Made by a program: the position numbers and the translations under genes. Under the pieces are notes generated by a model. That model was not told the origin of the DNA. It did not search any database and worked only from the letters and a program-made list of their open reading frames with translations. From a virus: DNA of 64,000 nt. The stretch lies in the IMG/VR virus record IMGVR_UViG_3300033273_000613, positions 1 through 64,000 of that record; one strand, written 5' to 3'. This document shows positions 15,001 to 21,006 of this stretch, piece by piece (position 1 is the first letter of the stretch; each line of letters opens with the position of its first letter).

Positions 15001-17165
15001 AGTAACTCAGTATCTTTCGGTACTATTTGATCATCTTCTATTTCACCAGACCCACTGTATGTATTAACATCACATAAAAGTCTTACTTTAACATATGGCT
15101 CATTCGGTTCAACATCTGGACAACTATAGACAGGTGGTTGTGAGAAATATTGAATCGGTGTACATCCTCCTCCAGCACAGTAATTATATACACTATTTCC
15201 ATCAGCATCTTCTTCCCAATCACCAGTAAAATTCCATTCACCAACTTCGTACACATTATAATACTCATAAGCGACACCGTTGTAGAATGCTTGAACTAAA
15301 TTTGGTTCAATAGGAAAATCAAATTCTTGTTCATTCCATATTACTGTCATCTCATCTGAAGGTAGATACAAAGTTTGAGGAACTATGTACGGTATATATC
15401 GTAATTCATATTCTACTCCATTGATTTCAAAGTCATTATATCCAGGATTTAATCCAGACTCAGTGTAAGGTAATCCCTCTTGATCTTTTACCGCTAAGTC
15501 AGTACCCCCAGCGGGGATTGCTGCTGTTACAAAACCACCACCATTAATTAGACCATCAAAACTGGTATCATAATATGTTTTTAACCAGTGATCAAGTGTC
15601 CAATTAGAAGCTGCATTCTCGTTATAATAGGACTGTAATGGATATACATCTGAAAAGGCTTGATATAAAACTTGTGATCCCTCACCTACAGCGTCCCTAA
15701 CCTCAAAAAACCAGTGTAATTTATAACATCTATTAAAATATGTTAATGTATCTGGTTGATTCATAAACCCAACTTGGTAGGTATAATCATACTTATAATT
15801 AATCAACCTATTCCAAGATAAAGCACTAAATGCACCTGCTAAGTGATCAGGATTTACAAATGGTGGTTCATTACCTTCACTAACTGGTCCATCCCAGTCA
15901 AGCCAATCAAGGTAGTTATTACTATAAGGAAACCATCCAAGATTTGGAGAATTAGGTAGAGGATTCGATGAATTATAAAAACCTGTTATATCACCGATTG
16001 GATCACCCAAAAAGTTCCATATGACTTTGGGTTTTGTATTATCATTTTGGACATGACAGAAAAAAGGTAATTGTCCAGAAAGATTAGGATCATACTCACC
16101 AAACGGATTAGTATAAAAACTATTACATGGACCTAAAATATTATTCTCTATACCACCAGGTTGAGAGTTACTACAATCAGTGAGAATCGCATAACCTCTA
16201 TAGAATTTGTCGTGCCATTGCCAATCAGTTAAATCGTAATCATTCAACATTTTTTGATTACGAGCAATTCCTAAAGGAGGATATTGGGTTTTACAATTAT
16301 TGTTTTTAGGATTTGTGAAATCTTCTTCATAAGTCCTACAACCAGATCCTTGTATTAAAGAGGGTTTGTCGTCTGATATAACACCTGGTAGATCAAGATA
16401 ATCTGTTTTTTCACTAGATGGTGAATAACCAAGTGATGTAAATGCAAACTTATCATAATCTGTTGGTAGTGAGATACCTAATGGATTATCTTTATTTTCT
16501 GTATACTCTGGTATCTCACCGTTGATATCAGTGATAGTATAACAAGTACTAATTTCAACCTCTTCACCAGTTATCGAATCCCTCGTTGTTTCTCTGACGA
16601 TCCATTTATTACCCCAGTAAAATCTAGGATGAATCGTATATTCCCCGTTTTCTTTTTCTACATAATCAAAGTTGAAATCAAATTCATTGAATTGATCAAA
16701 ACCATAGAAATTAAAACTTGTCTGATTATCCTCAACATAAGTCCACTTTTGTTTACCCTCAGCATTCCACATTGGAGGTAAACTCGGGTGAGGTGCACCA
16801 AAAATAAACTCTTCCTCTGAACCTATAGGGTAAAACTTATAGGTTGGGTCATCACCTTCACCCCAAAAACAGTTTCTTAACTTTACACCGTAGTCATATT
16901 TTTCCGATGTAATATTTTTCTCCGAAGTTTCAGGTATATCTTCAACCCCATTAAGTACAATACAAGTCTGACAATCCGCATATACCGGAATATTAGTGAC
17001 ACTCAATTGGGCTGTGTCTGATTCCTCATCAACAACCCAACATTTTTCATTATAAAAAAAGTATTTACCAACTTCAATGTCAAAAGCAAACTCAAAGTTA
17101 GCAGTACCTCCCGTGACTACACAATTTGAATTTACAATTGAACATTTCCGTCTATAAAGTGCCAT
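1..17165 (-). CDS. Giant Cys-module / Thr-Pro-linker protein, C-terminus outside window
   Basis: One frame is open from the ATG at 17163-17165 to the left edge, 5,721 codons; an in-frame stop at 17178-17180 fixes this start. Residues 1 to about 2,990 are aromatic-, Asn- and Cys-rich with CC and CxxC pairs and almost no Thr/Pro linkers. From about 2,990 onward, Cys modules (a CC pair, a central C[YWF], a late CxxC, a final Cys before PTPT) alternate with Thr/Pro/Gln/Asn strings, the longest about 245 codons. I see no signal peptide, catalytic motif or membrane segment. It follows two glycan-modifying genes and is probably a virion fibre or surface adhesin. The module matches no family I recognise, so function is inferred from composition and from its place in a phage tail region. 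It could also be a non-structural secreted protein. Confidence 0.9.
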   Translation of the reverse strand, partial: MALYRRKCSIVNSNCVVTGGTANFEFAFDIEVGKYFFYNEKCWVVDEESDTAQLSVTNIPVYADCQTCIVLNGVEDIPETSEKNITSEKYDYGVKLRNCFWGEGDDPTYKFYPIGSEEEFIFGAPHPSLPPMWNAEGKQKWTYVEDNQTSFNFYGFDQFNEFDFNFDYVEKENGEYTIHPRFYWGNKWIVRETTRDSITGEEVEISTCYTITDINGEIPEYTENKDNPLGISLPTDYDKFAFTSLGYSPSSEKTDYLDLPGVISDDKPSLIQGSGCRTYEEDFTNPKNNNCKTQYPPLGIARNQKMLNDYDLTDWQWHDKFYRGYAILTDCSNSQPGGIENNILGPCNSFYTNPFGEYDPNLSGQLPFFCHVQNDNTKPKVIWNFLGDPIGDITGFYNSSNPLPNSPNLGWFPYSNNYLDWLDWDGPVSEGNEPPFVNPDHLAGAFSALSWNRLINYKYDYTYQVGFMNQPDTLTYFNRCYKLHWFFEVRDAVGEGSQVLYQAFSDVYPLQSYYNENAASNWTLDHWLKTYYDTSFDGLINGGGFVTAAIPAGGTDLAVKDQEGLPYTESGLNPGYNDFEINGVEYELRYIPYIVPQTLYLPSDEMTVIWNEQEFDFPIEPNLVQAFYNGVAYEYYNVYEVGEWNFTGDWEEDADGNSVYNYCAGGGCTPIQYFSQPPVYSCPDVEPNEPYVKVRLLCDVNTYSGSGEIEDDQIVPKDTELLVKVLSWGETLSLEEVLQINGLNDGSGDLTCKYTRVDGIPVEILDVVSANYINATYVDEGLNNQSAWNAIECPLYYGPYGTSSFWVGTFGAPFGTLNGSRFYGLYETVLEATTIDPYQTTNVEYPIIENPYDQNPFVDYDENFTSPRCRGFNVWRSCVTGRLFRFKVNGYSTSTNDQYIVIKDIDYKPNGPYWASNLAFTDFQYEMPSSDISNGGGWDLFGRTCQFFSTSIDLTDDSDSLTPEEFEGCFTYFVDEFEENQIQNIIINDGPEFKFEQVYDIIFEQLCGSNTCVLPVNNYYGNCYIEPCGDGISNACLSLTTAGGEERTVIVVEHCCQCDPDSMYGPEGNYFGFDRDSYNCEGKLQTYRFATAEQIEQIQNEGGYFSSEAQITQDGVSYGSDFSGLWRLVEVTNISTFFIDSPLHFNILTTGENCDDTLSKLPLGDTGQEAPWFGGECIYEYFQGCNSGNFYHIWSDIWNERGRGSDRRPNLNENGEVIQQFNDFDFNGNNFGWTIQNNYALVNGWLGSGDRKPTTYKLSIPACAYNNVDGFDKLPRPNGNDYGYCDNLWEYYTNYEGTGARGPLYEYNFGPADGTPDGVPFGVLLDENFGSVLTPHSKAYNPGIWEYQGLKGEVNTRSNGSKFGLGSVFPHRAKTYQDCAEPFFDFSNDCSCNDQILINVYGPTPLNWDFDNTQTGNGWSEYYNNTLGQPLVLDFTVPGDATWSGYPTPGSNEPSPNGNFFNETFLYWEHVAGLQVYWTDDDGPNGFTDFIYLEPGATRDVVGNYKSFKYRTGPIAVEDGGAWTENYSGYTCVRSIPIHRADLPKVVMGEPPSGNYGCGVDPSDTPTSYSDKRTYRKSCAYGDPTYNGSKIPVIQVGLGFNRITPVYQYTKDGIDDETARGETLEGFQLINIFNQEVLTIQDCPNINSATPATPNVYSNYFGVFNTEILDFGTQNDDNFAGISCCITGRPYATTQYFYPWELESLPFVRIANIYDVLYKLLYQTGNVVQETQQNICPSPQSDVQCFDYEVVWGGDFTDTQPGKVGVFLSDNAVLSFTGELESPMGIRINRYDLNGNDNYDFLSTIIQNGFQTIRLINSVTEAQIDIWEQEAFWMGSSPSDPTPTQLYVSGIIVGNTTDFGENNYEDFLARVCITPNSNPECYQYPLLTYQVNLQSCCSEDNNIIENVFVYVTPEQAYGLLAQNQDLSPLQLYNNFNTFFNQQPGQYSYLLFENEIDFLSGATVVAYGDFQYTYTDIDIDIVDIPFPFQDNIEYSISTETDTVQDINCYKIVQGSYTPINCGDDLNPTKFVYLQYTPDAPGFWNWQYLEEFGIDYGGISQPFSFPDNCLGTGLLESTTNPLPLCNCLQPWELRRVLVRFKFCCPEIYEEVLCPGTAGRDIDDGGSSECFPEWWYVNVSYDFIINYPVNTVFLMKNPYILQYGADFINSTLQNQSQVEELISSTYGIELPPWIQSGENVGIQHALMTYGGFVGEYDPSYTNLFYGNSNNLSVDTESSIIFDFDNILTWLDDLEEQGAPPIPNTFAYDPKHLYVDQTSSNGPIGYWPIHYRPEQVPAGFDSICEFAFSITNQYGPNWSTIIQGEEYNIQYNDDGTPQCQLAPVLQYRLIEVCCTGEIFVLDITNANEEYFQNYPPFGNVAQIHSIGSTLQSILNIPTPEYNSSCGDVYGVCIKDVTTSYWGNVTNLQQLNVGIIENNKLIFHPNSFTSCEFCNEDECSQLCEIKYYKIQPCCPEFNGTFATPYWVALSFYVNPSTGQAPPDNANSYTICDGVENGVIVGDIRCVSVIEISDEQPVPNVQFKVALNDYTNCSQCIDEAHTIDSLCEVATFRGCNSGDYYILLQSGGGFIQEPLGTVVSKFGIVQQPPTLGNIDTVNIKDEDTCIQASIVPSGVQPEVVVVLAFNPAFNFGISECGQHEECGYTPPPPTIYRLGTFRKCCDLEQTVKLNYPEDWSLLTDFVAVEYDDTCWRFNPSQTALNENSIYDYVDVYFENGCDECTELIDPCPPPEPEYEIVAAVPCCGGTAINVEINTLIEIQEGDGVVVGETCYFLDTNLSSQTPSFGTFDDVIPFLCDNEVCDCGDDVEPEELPVTIELTDCCTGTIPEKIKIPADQLQDVSENGRVYIINGCAFKFRAQVPTSLDEYEFRENWDFANCKASRLIGGYKCSIWELALGSCCDESGGIFGNINVVIPCGPLGIDGLEENWPYNDYSTYLYDFGDGQYCYSIENVSFVDSVGGPVYDEIISSISQFSEDCPSCNELVPCPTQTQTPTPTLTQTPTQTVSNTPTKFTQVWRLKQCCDPDGTFTDLNIGYTFDNIPQQGQSFLYNFKCYYLDTPLQVQDNSIDVIWNNVTHYDDCDECKQENNKNCKSRKLVSCQTGLVYVIVSSQNGVSANLLQFSNGIEQQYYFIDLYNISLNEGDDWFGQETLNSLDSFCFYPVPDSTQADIIIPLDETPIDSTFYSLYVTNVESCQSSLCNAPTQTASFTPTQTPTQTPTPTQTQTPTQTQTQTGTQTPTQTPTTTYSQTPTQTQTPTQTQTPTNTTTPTFTPTPSSSLTPGASPTQTRTQTPTQTPTSSNTQTPTQTQTPTQTSTVTNSPTKTETPTKTPTQTKTPTQTQTPTQTETPTQTPTPTSSLSEVNIIVKDCCSETIEKQIRIHSQNLSWVDDNKCFVIDDCCFFASSIGGNGEDGIYLSYDFEDCTTCTAPVNYPCNSWLLGLEDCCDGTTTSLFFNIGCGDELIVNLGTHVNISGTCYKIIEYAPILIAAPYLSPDNFHNSCDCSEDVTPCPTQTASFTPTNSQTPTQTPTNSNTPTNSFTPTPTTTTTQSRTPTKTPTPTTTPTQSIILVEAIACCNTVLGEQIIESFVLDNYVPNQDLETFSVPSYPSTCWQVLSYSVVIPPGATVETASFSIDCNACRLALNLNQNCDSVTVQGCTSGQIFTIYVNGEQVVEPIGTVISFSEILSSWDSCGTFIEYNSNYSVVSIEDYEYANSCNDLVCDPGTQTPSNSQTPTQTPTQTQTPTKTPTPTLSPTPTLQWITIECTDTCPGLENSIILLRVPYNSEIVGSFVSLDGNCYEVTNVVETDLFYPTYTGPFHDNLPECSDFVGTPCPTQTRTQTPTNSQTPSQTRTQTPTPTNTKTPTQTKTPTQTKTPTQTPTQTQTPTFTPTETRTPTPTPTQLFRVVAAVNCCDGLAKLFLVETEIIESYGGVSGIGVGNFPIGVSTDPSDSDSPCWYVVEVPFPLGFYFPGLYKLTNFNYGLQDNDSPNCYICNEQNGGGTCGQAFVPDLDDPSYINSRNALLEVSPSPTQSVTTTPTTTPTLTNTPSVTNSSTPTPTTTPNLRTYLALPLCEDQSGTPIGEPQYVNMNEGTSVGSESIILISGVCYQVTIDTGTYDTSYQYYSLTNYTGATECISENTCPSATPVVTPSVTPTLTPTLSITPTNSPTVSVTPTIPYEYWRIDNCCNEYTEFARITPKTVTVGSIVSDGTFCYTVEEKVDYVSNPIGVNIVEGATSCSDCNCPTSTATVTPSVTPTQSISATVTPSVTPTNTVTPTNTQSITPTKSLTATPGLTKTPTPTQTPSQTQTPTVTPSVTNTLTVTPTTTITPTKTVTKSPILSSTPTNTQTPTSTTTPTTTPTITPTQTVTTTKNLVLGVNATSIIAFKCCGGSQTYFFNVPNTVVEGQTFEYGNECYYITKYFVNDNESYEFIYGEIFADCDTCFLDSSTTPCPTSTPTTTNTQTPSNTPSNTTTNTSVLTQTPTSTSTQTPTNTPTNTTTPTVTSTNTASPVYNYIGCIIEDCYGNGVVLTATTLSSNSIGDVGVVNYGDYSGQCFTIITQLPSILSNDVFVVNESYSGSCSTCIASNPGPTPTPTVTTSVTNSPTTTQTPSITPTKSITPTQTPTPTNGLRTVVVKSCCTTKLGGNTVSQQLVNTSNNAQVDDVIRIQNSCYVITEILRVVLSDLDFYPIAFVHVEGENTCTICLSDDETVPCPTYTPTPTPTVTSTFTLTPTTTYTYTPTNTNTVTNTPTVTKTVTVTPSLTISLTTTITPTVTITNTPTNRPGSLLPKAPFRIDGIDVGLTACCPGTNGTVVTANRTLFVPDEITDTLQVGDTISLENGVTKDGKLYKCFVITSLNLAFVPEQSDFIFNYYGPEGSEQCKASESEECHSQYCEPCQLPGTFIQFTNFGTNIIEFRPVGQVIKVVHGGFIDYPTFNNDDNNCFTYVDSETVASGSLRTYESIEVVDECNTVGCYGYVPTTPTASFTPTTTQTPTQTITETPTQTPTPTITKTSTQTPTVSNTPTNTAAITYKTVYARLDCSGYGDNFIPYNIPDDGINYQSIYYVFNCWTIFNGNAPFNEYAIQVGFENLYLDSESCGSVNATTPCPTVTASFTPSPTSSITKTPTPTQTTTPTETPTNTPSNTNTTTPTPTTTLTSTKYLELYKCESCCDGETASFHFFVDTIDLVDVNGNKSFEYNGRCWRATEGPYVQQGDLPIITTVYENCVFCYNATGHYCTPTPTETVTSTPTNTVTSSQTPTNTETPTNTPTVSNTPTNSVTPTSSITPTNTQTPTNTQTVTPSITPTFTPSVTPSITPTNTITNSNTPTNTPSITPTNTQTNTPTPSNTRTNTPTPTPSKSSQATPEPTSTATETPTPTSSITPSNTVTPSITPSNTQSATPSVTPSITPTFTPSVTPSITPTTTTTYTNTPSTTPSNTPTNTPSNTQSVTPSTTLTLSITPSQTQTNTLTPTSSVTVTPTKNVSRYIAESCCPGDGTTIVLSDAGLDITGNTYFVVYEGQCYELVDEATVPVSNLSYLVPNLYTDCIDCANQNIIASQCPTPTPTNTPAPTESITPTPTNSATPTQTKPIVYKTVGAIIDCPGSSFEGNVFYFNIPDDGISWGALFYFTTCFKITGDTTYQSYWVEIPYDDLYITLSECETEEPSTPCPTQTATVTPSITSSQTPSVTPSITPTTTTTYTNTPSTTPS
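683..1417 (-). repeat. Long uninterrupted Thr/Pro linker block in the giant protein
   Basis: About 245 consecutive codons encode only Thr, Pro, Ser, Asn, Gln, Val, Ile and a few other residues, in a TPT-x-TPT rhythm with no Cys. The composition resembles mucin stalks and is expected to be extended and unfolded. It is the longest such block in this gene. Confidence 0.9.
817..893 (-). repeat. Exact direct repeat, second copy
   Basis: Identical to bases 1-77. The interval between the copies holds a complete linker block plus Cys modules, so recombination between them would add or remove an in-frame unit of 272 codons. Confidence 0.9.
7060..7525 (-). repeat. Thr/Pro/Gln linker block in the giant protein
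   Basis: About 150 codons of TQTPTQT-type sequence, richer in Gln than the linkers near the left edge. It separates two Cys-module groups and lies close to the junction between the linker-poor N-terminal half and the linker-rich C-terminal half. Confidence 0.85.
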
Positions 17166-17182
17166 AACTAAAGTCGATTACA

Positions 17183-17190
17183 TATAAATA
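17183..17190. promoter_or_regulatory. TATAAATA element upstream of the giant gene
   Basis: The plus strand reads TATAAATA, so the coding strand reads TATTTATA, 17 bases before the start codon. TATAAATA is the T4 late-promoter core, but here it points away from the gene. The same element occurs in every larger gap of the window. Function unknown. Confidence 0.35.
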
Positions 17191-17217
17191 ACCAACAATC
17201 CAATTTTTATAAAAAAT

Positions 17218-19629
17218 TTATGATTCTTTTCTGAGACTTGCTTCGTAGTGATCAAATCTATCATGTTCTGTTGGTGATAAAAGAAGAATCCCTGGTTTAA
17301 TTACATTCTTTTTTGTCTCTTGAAACATGAATGACATCCAAGTTTGTTCGTGAGGAGAAGCCCATTTTGTATCTAAAAACATTTTTTTATTTCCTGTTTT
17401 AGAAACTAACTGTGGCCAATTAGAATAATAAACTTCACCATCAGAATATGGTAATCCATTATGTATTTTTATATTATTAAATACAGTCCTAGGAGCATTA
17501 GGATCTAATCCTATCCTAGGAAGTTTACTATAGTCTGGCCAATACTCTTCTCTGACGGATTGTGGTACATTATACCAAGACCACTGGGTCGAGTTGTCAC
17601 CATAGAACTCACTAAATGATAGTTTCAAAAAGTCAAAATCTTCTTTATTAATTATTTCTAAAATTGTATCATATAACTTAGCGTGATGTCTTGGGAAACC
17701 ATTCCTACATGTACTATCTTTTCCAGAATAAAAGAACATGTCATCTTCGAAGAATAAATAATAATCATATTCATTTTCATCTGCATGTTCAGCGACAAAT
17801 TGCCTTCCACCACAGACACCTAAATTTTCATCCATCTTTAAATGAATTGCATTATATTTGTCACACAAAATTTTATATTCATTATATGTACTTAAATCTG
17901 TTGAGTTATCGATCAAGTATATATCAGGTTTTTGCAAAAAATTCTGATCATAATACAACATAGACTTAAACAACGTTTCAACTTGTTTAGGACTATTAAA
18001 AGTAAGTATATATAAAGCAACTTTGTTTACATCTAAATCTGTATTTCCACCAATAATTCTCTTTTTTTCAGATTTTACCTCGTGTTCATTGTTTTTTAGA
18101 TCTTCGAAAAATTTTGATAATAAACCATTATAGTTTATTGAATAGTACTCATATAAACTAGGATTAGTATATAAAAGAATTGAAAAGAGTGACTCTTCTG
18201 TACCCATATATCCATTACCCAATGTGGTCGCCATTAATCCATAATATTCGTTATTAAATTTTTCAATAGCATCTTTTGATCCACCAAAGAATCCTCCTCT
18301 ACACACTTTATCAACTTTAGCATTTGTTAATTCGCACATATACTTATAGTCAAATCCATGTATTTCATTATCAGCCTCATATGGGAAAGCAACAAAAGTA
18401 ATTTTATTATTATCCTTCAAATTTCTCAAAACTCTGTCGTGAGTAAAATATCCAGGATGTACAGTATTTGAAATACCACCATCTAACCAGTATAATCTTT
18501 TGGAATTGAATTTGTCAAAAATCCTAGCATCATTAAGTAAAAATGGTTTTGACATAACTAACGGATTATACATTTCTAATCTACTCTGAGTTGAATCAAC
18601 TAACCATCCAGCTTGATTTTTCCATTCAGGATTATTCCTTATCGATTGAATTTCATCATACATATGATTTTTGAACCAATCTTGAGTCCTTTTTATAAAT
18701 TGAGTATTTTCAGTAGTCCTATTTGGATTATCAAATATTAGTTCACTCAAGTCATCATCACCGAATATAATCATGTTGTTCGGTATTGAAAGTATTTGTT
18801 TAAATTTTTCTATATAATGTTTATACGATCTGGACCACCCTTCACTAAGTTCATCTCTCTTAATATTCCATATACCCGTGACAATAGTAATATCACTATC
18901 ATCACCTTCTTGATTGACCACTTTTTCACTTTCTTGTGTTATTTCAATTTCTAAAGAGTCTTGTAATCTATTAGTCAAAATTTTATTTGACTTACCTTTA
19001 ACAATAAATTTACCTAGTTGACCACAAACTTCCTCTACATCGTAATGAATTCCTCTTTCTCTAAAAAAGTCTCTAATAGCCGCATCTACACCAGGTAGAT
19101 CATGTCTCAAATAATCGTGAAAAAATATCATCCCTCCCTCAACCATTCTATCATACACTTTTACTAAACTATCATATATTGAATCATAAAAATCACCATC
19201 TAAAAATGCAAAAGATATTTTTTCTGGGAGATCTTGTTGTTTAATATCTTTAAACCAACCTTTGACTATTCTATCAGGTGGATTGAGATTATTCTGTCTA
19301 AAGTTGGATACTAATACGTCTTTGGTAGTCTTTAAAGTAAATGGTCTCCATCCAGTATTTTCTTCCCATTCACTTAATTCTGGTAAACCTTCAAAAGAAT
19401 CATAGACATATAACTTTTTATCACTTTGGTTAGTGTCTAACGTTTTTCTGAGATACTTGCTTGATTCTCCAACATAACATCCCAATTCAACAACGTCACC
19501 ATCTAAATTACTTTCTAAAACTGTATTTAAGTTGATCACTAGGTGCATTATTTGCTCGTGGTTTATAATACTACCATCAACTTTTTTATTATGAAACGTT
19601 AAAATTTCAGAAATTTTCCCACTCATCAT
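17218..19629 (-). CDS. Three-domain glycan-modifying protein: TylF-like methyltransferase, HtrL/YibB-like and GT2-like glycosyltransferase
   Basis: Residues about 1-215 resemble TylF/MycF sugar O-methyltransferases: a SAM-binding ELGCYVGESS at about 46, DSFEGLP, FLDGD, and an HDY where the family usually has DDY. Residues about 243-530 resemble the HtrL/YibB (WlaTC) family, with WLDGG, a GGFFGG element near 444 and a conserved EE. Residues about 534-803 resemble a GT-A/GT2 transferase, starting ALYILTFN, with an acidic FFEDD near 626. The frame begins with two consecutive ATGs in an A-rich leader lacking a Shine-Dalgarno sequence. It starts 8 bases after the GT60-like gene and precedes the giant Thr/Pro protein. 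Sugar extension plus O-methyl capping on one polypeptide is the likely role; donor and acceptor are unknown. Domain calls are by motif reading. Confidence 0.85.
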   Translation of the reverse strand: MMSGKISEILTFHNKKVDGSIINHEQIMHLVINLNTVLESNLDGDVVELGCYVGESSKYLRKTLDTNQSDKKLYVYDSFEGLPELSEWEENTGWRPFTLKTTKDVLVSNFRQNNLNPPDRIVKGWFKDIKQQDLPEKISFAFLDGDFYDSIYDSLVKVYDRMVEGGMIFFHDYLRHDLPGVDAAIRDFFRERGIHYDVEEVCGQLGKFIVKGKSNKILTNRLQDSLEIEITQESEKVVNQEGDDSDITIVTGIWNIKRDELSEGWSRSYKHYIEKFKQILSIPNNMIIFGDDDLSELIFDNPNRTTENTQFIKRTQDWFKNHMYDEIQSIRNNPEWKNQAGWLVDSTQSRLEMYNPLVMSKPFLLNDARIFDKFNSKRLYWLDGGISNTVHPGYFTHDRVLRNLKDNNKITFVAFPYEADNEIHGFDYKYMCELTNAKVDKVCRGGFFGGSKDAIEKFNNEYYGLMATTLGNGYMGTEESLFSILLYTNPSLYEYYSINYNGLLSKFFEDLKNNEHEVKSEKKRIIGGNTDLDVNKVALYILTFNSPKQVETLFKSMLYYDQNFLQKPDIYLIDNSTDLSTYNEYKILCDKYNAIHLKMDENLGVCGGRQFVAEHADENEYDYYLFFEDDMFFYSGKDSTCRNGFPRHHAKLYDTILEIINKEDFDFLKLSFSEFYGDNSTQWSWYNVPQSVREEYWPDYSKLPRIGLDPNAPRTVFNNIKIHNGLPYSDGEVYYSNWPQLVSKTGNKKMFLDTKWASPHEQTWMSFMFQETKKNVIKPGILLLSPTEHDRFDHYEASLRKES

Positions 19630-19637
19630 TTTTTAAA

Positions 19638-20906
19638 TTATAAATTTCCAGTTAATCTTTCACACCACCCTTTTTCTGTGGAGTATGGCCAAACAACCCA
19701 ATATGCCGGTTTTTCAGTAATATTAAATTCTCTCCAAATTTTACAGTATCCATCGGGATCCCTCATCATCCTATCAATTTCTGACTTATCCGCATCTTTT
19801 CTGTAAATGGTTTTGTCATCACTATCATGGAATGCAACAACCCAGAATTCATAATCCTTTTCCGGAACAGAATCATAACCTACATCAATACAATGTTTAT
19901 ATATTGTTGCAAAACTCTCTAACCATGATTCTTCATCACCGTAATGATCAATTCCTGGGTTTGGTGGATAGTGCTTGTCTAGAGTATATTGTTGAATACC
20001 TCTTTTTCCAAAGTGTAATCCTGAATATTCCTCATATTCTTGAAGTGTTCTGACAGAACCAAATCCATATTCACCATCATGACCTTCTTGTTCCTCACCA
20101 TCCATCGCAAAAAGTTTCCTGTTAGTTGCGTGAGATTTTTGGTTTCTACTTACCCATTGCTTATCATCGTCCCACTGTTTTGTACGACCTTTTCTAGTAT
20201 ATTCGTGCCATATGAGAACTTTATGTGGGTGGAATAAATCATACCCCCAAGTGTAAGCCCTAGCAGCTATTGAAATTTCTTCTCCATGGAAATAATATTC
20301 TGGATTGTGTTGGACCTCTGTTGAAAACTTACCAAGAGTAAACGCGTAATGTGCAGAATAGAATCTAGACGGTACTGGAGTATCTAATTCTTGCCAGTTC
20401 GGTATTGTTTCTGGTAAGAAGAATACTGCACCTTCCGGTATAAATCGGTCAAACGCCATTCTCCAGGGTTCTTGTACTCTAGCTTGAGGATCATTGTCTG
20501 GATCAAAAGATGATACGTAAGCAGTTAATAAAGGTTTTGGAATTCCCTGTTTTTGTAACTGTTTTACCATATCAATCATTTCAACATCCCAATTAGGTGC
20601 AAAACGCATGTGTGAGTCAATTTGTAATGTATATGTTTCACCACTATACACTTGTTGTACTTGGTGTCTTGCCCAACAGACTCCTTTACTTTCTTGGTAA
20701 GGTACATCGATAATTCTAAATCTTTTATCTTTAGAATACTTATCTAAATTATCAAAACCATCTTCTGGATGGTATTGTCTACAAACACCGATGACCAAGT
20801 TTTTAGGTCTTTTAGCGTTTTTAATCATATCTTCAATTGTCTTAACTAATTCAGGATCCCTGTAAGACGCTATTTGTACGAATATTGTTTCTTTTTTTCT
20901 AGGCAT
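19638..20906 (-). CDS. GT60-like polypeptide GlcNAc-transferase homologue
   Basis: This 422-residue protein matches the family containing Dictyostelium Skp1 Gnt1 and trypanosome mucin-type polypeptide alpha-GlcNAc-transferases (Pfam GlcNAc, CAZy GT60). Visible hallmarks are FVQIASYRDPEL at residues 9-20, KGVCWAR near 73, the donor/metal-binding LQIDSHMRF near 93-101 followed by NWD, a later IWHEYTR, and YGFGSVRTLQEYE toward the C-terminus. Known members transfer GlcNAc from UDP-GlcNAc to Thr or hydroxyproline in proteins. There is no signal peptide or membrane anchor, so it should act in the cytoplasm. It lies between the 2,340-residue and the over-5,721-residue Thr/Pro-linker proteins and 8 bases before the three-domain gene. 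Self-modification of those linkers is inference; host glycan modification is the alternative. Confidence 0.88.
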   Translation of the reverse strand: MPRKKETIFVQIASYRDPELVKTIEDMIKNAKRPKNLVIGVCRQYHPEDGFDNLDKYSKDKRFRIIDVPYQESKGVCWARHQVQQVYSGETYTLQIDSHMRFAPNWDVEMIDMVKQLQKQGIPKPLLTAYVSSFDPDNDPQARVQEPWRMAFDRFIPEGAVFFLPETIPNWQELDTPVPSRFYSAHYAFTLGKFSTEVQHNPEYYFHGEEISIAARAYTWGYDLFHPHKVLIWHEYTRKGRTKQWDDDKQWVSRNQKSHATNRKLFAMDGEEQEGHDGEYGFGSVRTLQEYEEYSGLHFGKRGIQQYTLDKHYPPNPGIDHYGDEESWLESFATIYKHCIDVGYDSVPEKDYEFWVVAFHDSDDKTIYRKDADKSEIDRMMRDPDGYCKIWREFNITEKPAYWVVWPYSTEKGWCERLTGNL

Positions 20907-20939
20907 TTTATTATATTTTACTTAGAAAAATTCGTAAAA

Positions 20940-20947
20940 TATAAATA
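20940..20947. promoter_or_regulatory. TATAAATA element upstream of the GT60-like gene
   Basis: Plus-strand TATAAATA (coding-strand TATTTATA) inside the 100-base gap 20907-21006, the longest gap in the window, 33 bases before the start codon. The same gap has a 6-bp AT stem with a GCCT loop (20985-21000) just after the upstream gene. Confidence 0.35.
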
Positions 20948-21006
20948 ATTGTAAAGTGATTATTGAATCTAAAAACTAGAAAGTATAATAGCCTTATTAT
21001 CCACCA

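Noticed and set aside
1-17165. A cluster of several small genes or a decayed gene in the left 17 kb
   Set aside because: A single uninterrupted minus-strand frame with repeated, conserved Cys modules covers the region; no frameshift or internal stop was found.
17202-17218. A/T hairpin (7-bp stem) just after the three-domain gene as a terminator
   Set aside because: It contains no G or C, overlaps the stop codon and is not followed by a T run; such structures are frequent by chance in AT-rich DNA.
20985-21000. 6-bp stem with GCCT loop after the 2,340-residue gene as a terminator
   Set aside because: The stem is all A/T and short; a T-rich stretch follows only some bases later. Not strong enough to call.
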